A DNA stretch of 64,000 nucleotides from Candidatus Thiosymbion ectosymbiont of Catanema sp. Cochon2018 (GTDB lineage: Bacteria; Pseudomonadota; Gammaproteobacteria; Chromatiales; Chromatiaceae). The notes below the pieces were generated by a model. The model was not told where the DNA came from and did not search any database. It saw nothing but the letters and a program-made list of their open reading frames with translations. Shown here piece by piece: positions 61,726 to 64,000 of this stretch (position 1 is its first letter; each line of letters begins with the position of its first letter). Both the position numbers and the translations under genes were made by a program. The DNA is taken from NCBI GenBank assembly GCA_011392765.1, contig WYCW01000003.1, forward strand, positions 106,465-170,464, in the 5' to 3' direction.

Positions 61726-63941
61726 CCGGCACCCACTGGTCCGTAGTCTCGCTGCAGGAGCCCGTTCCCGCACAGCTCGTCGATGAGTGCCGCGATGTCG
61801 GCCGAAACGAGCTCTCGCGGTGCGGAGTAGGTCCGGGCGATGGTCTTTACGATCTCCGCCACGGAATGCCCTGCGGCAAGGAGTCGCCAGCACTCGGCCC
61901 CGATCCCCTCGAAGCGATAGGAGGTGTCGTCACTGAGGTCGAGCAGGGCGAGGTCTTCCCCCTCGGCGCGGACTACGACGCAGCTCGGCACCCGGAGCCC
62001 GTGCCGGGGCCGGTCCGTCCAGTCCGAGCCGGCGGGTCGCCACCGGCGGTGGGAATCGGTTCTCTCGTCGGGCGGCGCAACCGCGCGGATGAAGTCCGGC
62101 GCTACCTGGGGCGGGTCGAACGGCTTGGAAAACCAGGAGCGGACGTCCCGGTCCAACCCGAGTCCCCGATTGAAGTGGTAGCCCGCGCACTTGAGGCCCG
62201 CATTGAGTGTCTTGTAGTCGTAACCGGGATCGGCGTGAAATTCGCCGTAGCGGGCGAAGCTCCCCTTGGGAAAACGCGGCCGGATACCGTAGCGGTCGGG
62301 GTTCATGGCCACGGGGCTGTGGACGGTGAGATCGAAGGGGCTCCAGGCGGCGGATTGGATATAGCCCAACGCGAAGAGCTGGCGGACGCGCTCCAGGTTT
62401 TCCAAGGTCTCCTGCTCGGTCTCGGTGGGAAAACCGTACATCAGGTAGGTGTGCACCGAGATGCCGGACCGGGTGAGGGAGCGGCACGCGCGGGCGGTCT
62501 GCTCGATGGTGATCCCTTTGTCCATCAGCGCGAGCAGCCGGTCCGAGGCCGTCTCGATACCCCCCGAAACCCGGATACAGCCGGCGCGCGCCATGAGGTC
62601 GGTCAACTCGGGGTCCTCGAACGCGCGCTCGAAGCGGATATTGGTGAACCAGGTGAAGCACAGGCCGCGCTCGATCAGTACCCGCGACAGGGCCTTGAGC
62701 AGCTTCGGCGGCGCCGCTACGTCCACGAAGTGGAAGCCCATCCAGCCGGTCTCCGCGGCAATTCTCTCCATGCGGTCGACGATGCGCTCCGCCGGCGTCG
62801 GGTCGTAGCGGCGGATGTAGTCCAGGCGGGTGTCGCAGAAGGCGCACCGCTTCCAGTAGCAGCCGTGGGCGAGGGCGAGCTTATTCCAGCGCAGGTCTGC
62901 CAACAGGTGGGCACCGGCGTTCGGGTATGCCGTCATCGAGAAGTAGCGGTCGAGCGGCAGGGAGGCATAGGTGGGGGTGTCGATCTGTTTGTGCGGGATG
63001 TCCGCCAGATTCTCCTGGACCCGATAGGTGACCCGGCCCTTCTCGCGCACCCAGGTTCGGTGCAGGCCCGTTTCCGGCAGGCGGCCCTCCAGGTGCCCAA
63101 TAAGACATTCGAGCGGGCGCTCGCCGGCATCGAGCACGATGTAGTCGACGAACTCGAACACGGCCGGTTCGTCCAGGTCCCGCAGATAGCCCCCGACGAA
63201 TCCGCCGCCGAGCGCGATCCTGGCTGCGGGCAGGATCTCGCGCACCGCCTTACCGAGACGCAGGGCGCCGTAGCAGGTGCCCGGAAAGGGTGCGGTCAGA
63301 CATACCAGGTCCGGGCGGTATTTCTCCAGGATCGGTGTCCACAGCCCCAGGAGCTCGCGGTCGATCAGCGACGGTTCCCGGGCCAGCTTGGCGGCCAGGG
63401 GCCGGAAGTCGGGACCGATGAGCCCGCTTGCGTACTGCCAGGGGGTGAAGTCCCGGTCGATGGTGACGGTGATGACGTTGGCCAGGTCGGTGAGAAAACG
63501 CGCGGCCAGGTACTTGGCCCGGTCCTGGAGCGCCAGTTCGCCGAAGGCCTGTTCGAGCACTTGGGTCTGTCCCTCCAGGACGGTGAAGTAGGGGCCCTCG
63601 GGACAGAAGGAACGCGAGGCGATGCGGTGGGCCAGAATGGGGTCCTTGCCCTGTAGAAAAGCCATGACCGGGTCGATGGCCCGCTCATAGTCGGCATAGG
63701 CAGCGAGAAAGAAGGCAACGGTGGGGTGTATCTCTTCCTGCGCAGCGGCGTAGTCTTCGGCGGCCTGTCGCAGCAGCGGCAGAAAAGCCCGCGACAGCAG
63801 TCGCGTTACCAGCAGGATCGACAGATCGACCTGGTGCGCGGTGATCCCGCGCCCGCGGAGAAATCCGGTCAGGTGGGTGGTCGCAGGATAGGGATTGTTC
63901 GGCTCCATCAGGGGAGGAGTCGCGAGCAGTACGGAGGTCAT
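61689..63941 (-). CDS. B12-binding radical SAM protein fused to a PqqD-like domain
   Basis: 750 residues. Residues 1-290 form an extended B12-binding-type domain (VLLATPPLMEPNNPYP, LVCLTAPFPGTCYGALRLGK, ALGGGFVGGYLRDLDEP). Radical SAM core: iron-sulphur cysteines C361, C366 and C369 in HGCYWKRCAFCD, then FHFVDVAAPPKLLKAL, RVSGGIETASDRLLALM and YLMYGFPTETEQE. Residues about 645-735 resemble PqqD, the peptide-binding (RRE) fold: LALLDLSDDTSYRFEGIGAE and LLAAGHSVAEIVKTIA. A maturase for a ribosomal peptide is plausible, but no precursor gene is visible in the window. Confidence 0.83.
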   Translation of the reverse strand: MTSVLLATPPLMEPNNPYPATTHLTGFLRGRGITAHQVDLSILLVTRLLSRAFLPLLRQAAEDYAAAQEEIHPTVAFFLAAYADYERAIDPVMAFLQGKDPILAHRIASRSFCPEGPYFTVLEGQTQVLEQAFGELALQDRAKYLAARFLTDLANVITVTIDRDFTPWQYASGLIGPDFRPLAAKLAREPSLIDRELLGLWTPILEKYRPDLVCLTAPFPGTCYGALRLGKAVREILPAARIALGGGFVGGYLRDLDEPAVFEFVDYIVLDAGERPLECLIGHLEGRLPETGLHRTWVREKGRVTYRVQENLADIPHKQIDTPTYASLPLDRYFSMTAYPNAGAHLLADLRWNKLALAHGCYWKRCAFCDTRLDYIRRYDPTPAERIVDRMERIAAETGWMGFHFVDVAAPPKLLKALSRVLIERGLCFTWFTNIRFERAFEDPELTDLMARAGCIRVSGGIETASDRLLALMDKGITIEQTARACRSLTRSGISVHTYLMYGFPTETEQETLENLERVRQLFALGYIQSAAWSPFDLTVHSPVAMNPDRYGIRPRFPKGSFARYGEFHADPGYDYKTLNAGLKCAGYHFNRGLGLDRDVRSWFSKPFDPPQVAPDFIRAVAPPDERTDSHRRWRPAGSDWTDRPRHGLRVPSCVVVRAEGEDLALLDLSDDTSYRFEGIGAECWRLLAAGHSVAEIVKTIARTYSAPRELVSADIAALIDELCGNGLLQRDYGPVGAGMDVGCGERGIP

Positions 63942-63959
63942 AGCGCCCCGAGTCTACCC

Positions 63960-64000
63960 CCCCTTTTTCAGACAGTCTCTAGCGAGGTTTCACCTCAGAC
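63960..64000. repeat. GAGACTGTC end abutting a composite-element left end (copy H)
   Basis: CCCTTTTTCAGACAGTCTCT is followed without a gap by CTAGCGAGGTTTCACCTCAG (CTAG at 63979-63982), so two element types meet at one CTAG. The rest lies beyond the window. Confidence 0.8.

Noticed and set aside
61656-63656. 666-codon plus-strand frame
   Set aside because: Antisense shadow of the radical SAM gene, without recognisable domains.

Overview
This window reads as the chromosome of a Gram-negative gammaproteobacterium. It carries lpxC, ftsL/ftsQ/ftsA/ftsZ, a DciA-like gene beside an M23 peptidase as in Pseudomonas, rnpB just upstream of mraZ, a pqiABC-type locus and panC/pcnB. Genes are GC-rich, and most of the first 34 kb lies on the minus strand. 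I infer an environmental lineage (a Chromatiales/Thiotrichales-like sulfur bacterium is one possibility) from the very high load of palindromic repeats, toxin-immunity modules and broken toxin-antitoxin genes. The sequence alone does not fix the species.

Layout. 1-1.5 kb: end of a Gfo/Idh oxidoreductase gene, then rpmB-rpmG. 1.5-4.2 kb: DesA-type desaturase, M23 peptidase, DciA. 4.8-33.6 kb, minus strand: the division and cell wall (dcw) cluster in the order mraZ, rsmH, ftsL, ftsI, murF, mraY, murD, ftsW, murG, murC, murB, ddl, ftsQ, ftsA, ftsZ, lpxC. It is nearly complete but lacks murE and is split by four insertions: mraZ|rsmH (2.3 kb, Tae4-like amidase effector and HicB-like gene), ftsL|ftsI (0.7 kb of tandem repeat elements), mraY|murD (5.2 kb, tandem toxin-immunity cassettes and two pseudogenes) and murC|murB (3 kb, ankyrin/toxin-like locus and a broken BrnT-BrnA-like pair). 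33.6-39 kb: MraZ operator, an IS110-family insertion, rnpB, a destroyed hipBA operon with an IS5-family element inside hipB, a PfkB sugar kinase and tRNA-Glu(CTC). 39-46 kb: pcnB, panC, D-amino acid aminotransferase, a helical exported protein and a lipoprotein nuclease. 46-51.5 kb: pqiC, pqiB and a displaced pqiA. 52-55 kb: terC, cca, DUF4126. 55.8-60 kb: a large CHAT-NTPase-TPR protein with a homogeneous 123-bp repeat array. 60-64 kb: a GlcNAc-type glycosyltransferase and a B12-binding radical SAM protein fused to a PqqD-like domain.

The most unusual structure is a family of dispersed composite palindromic elements. Each is about 200-320 bp and bounded by CTAG/TTAG. The two ends are conserved: a left end with a GAGGC/GCCTC hairpin and a right end that finishes in a conserved 14-nt block plus CTAG. 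The interior is an exchangeable long hairpin of at least four unrelated kinds. Elements sit tandemly sharing one CTAG, and several edges coincide with the TAG stop codon of the neighbouring gene. At least six other short inverted-repeat element types are interspersed with them, some nested.

Functionally, the core genes build and regulate septal peptidoglycan, from precursor synthesis through lipid II to FtsI/FtsW polymerisation and the FtsZ/FtsA ring. The accessory genes look like competition and defence systems placed in the gaps of that operon. Frameshift, nonsense and start-site statements come from reading the sequence by eye, and family assignments are recognitions without a database search.
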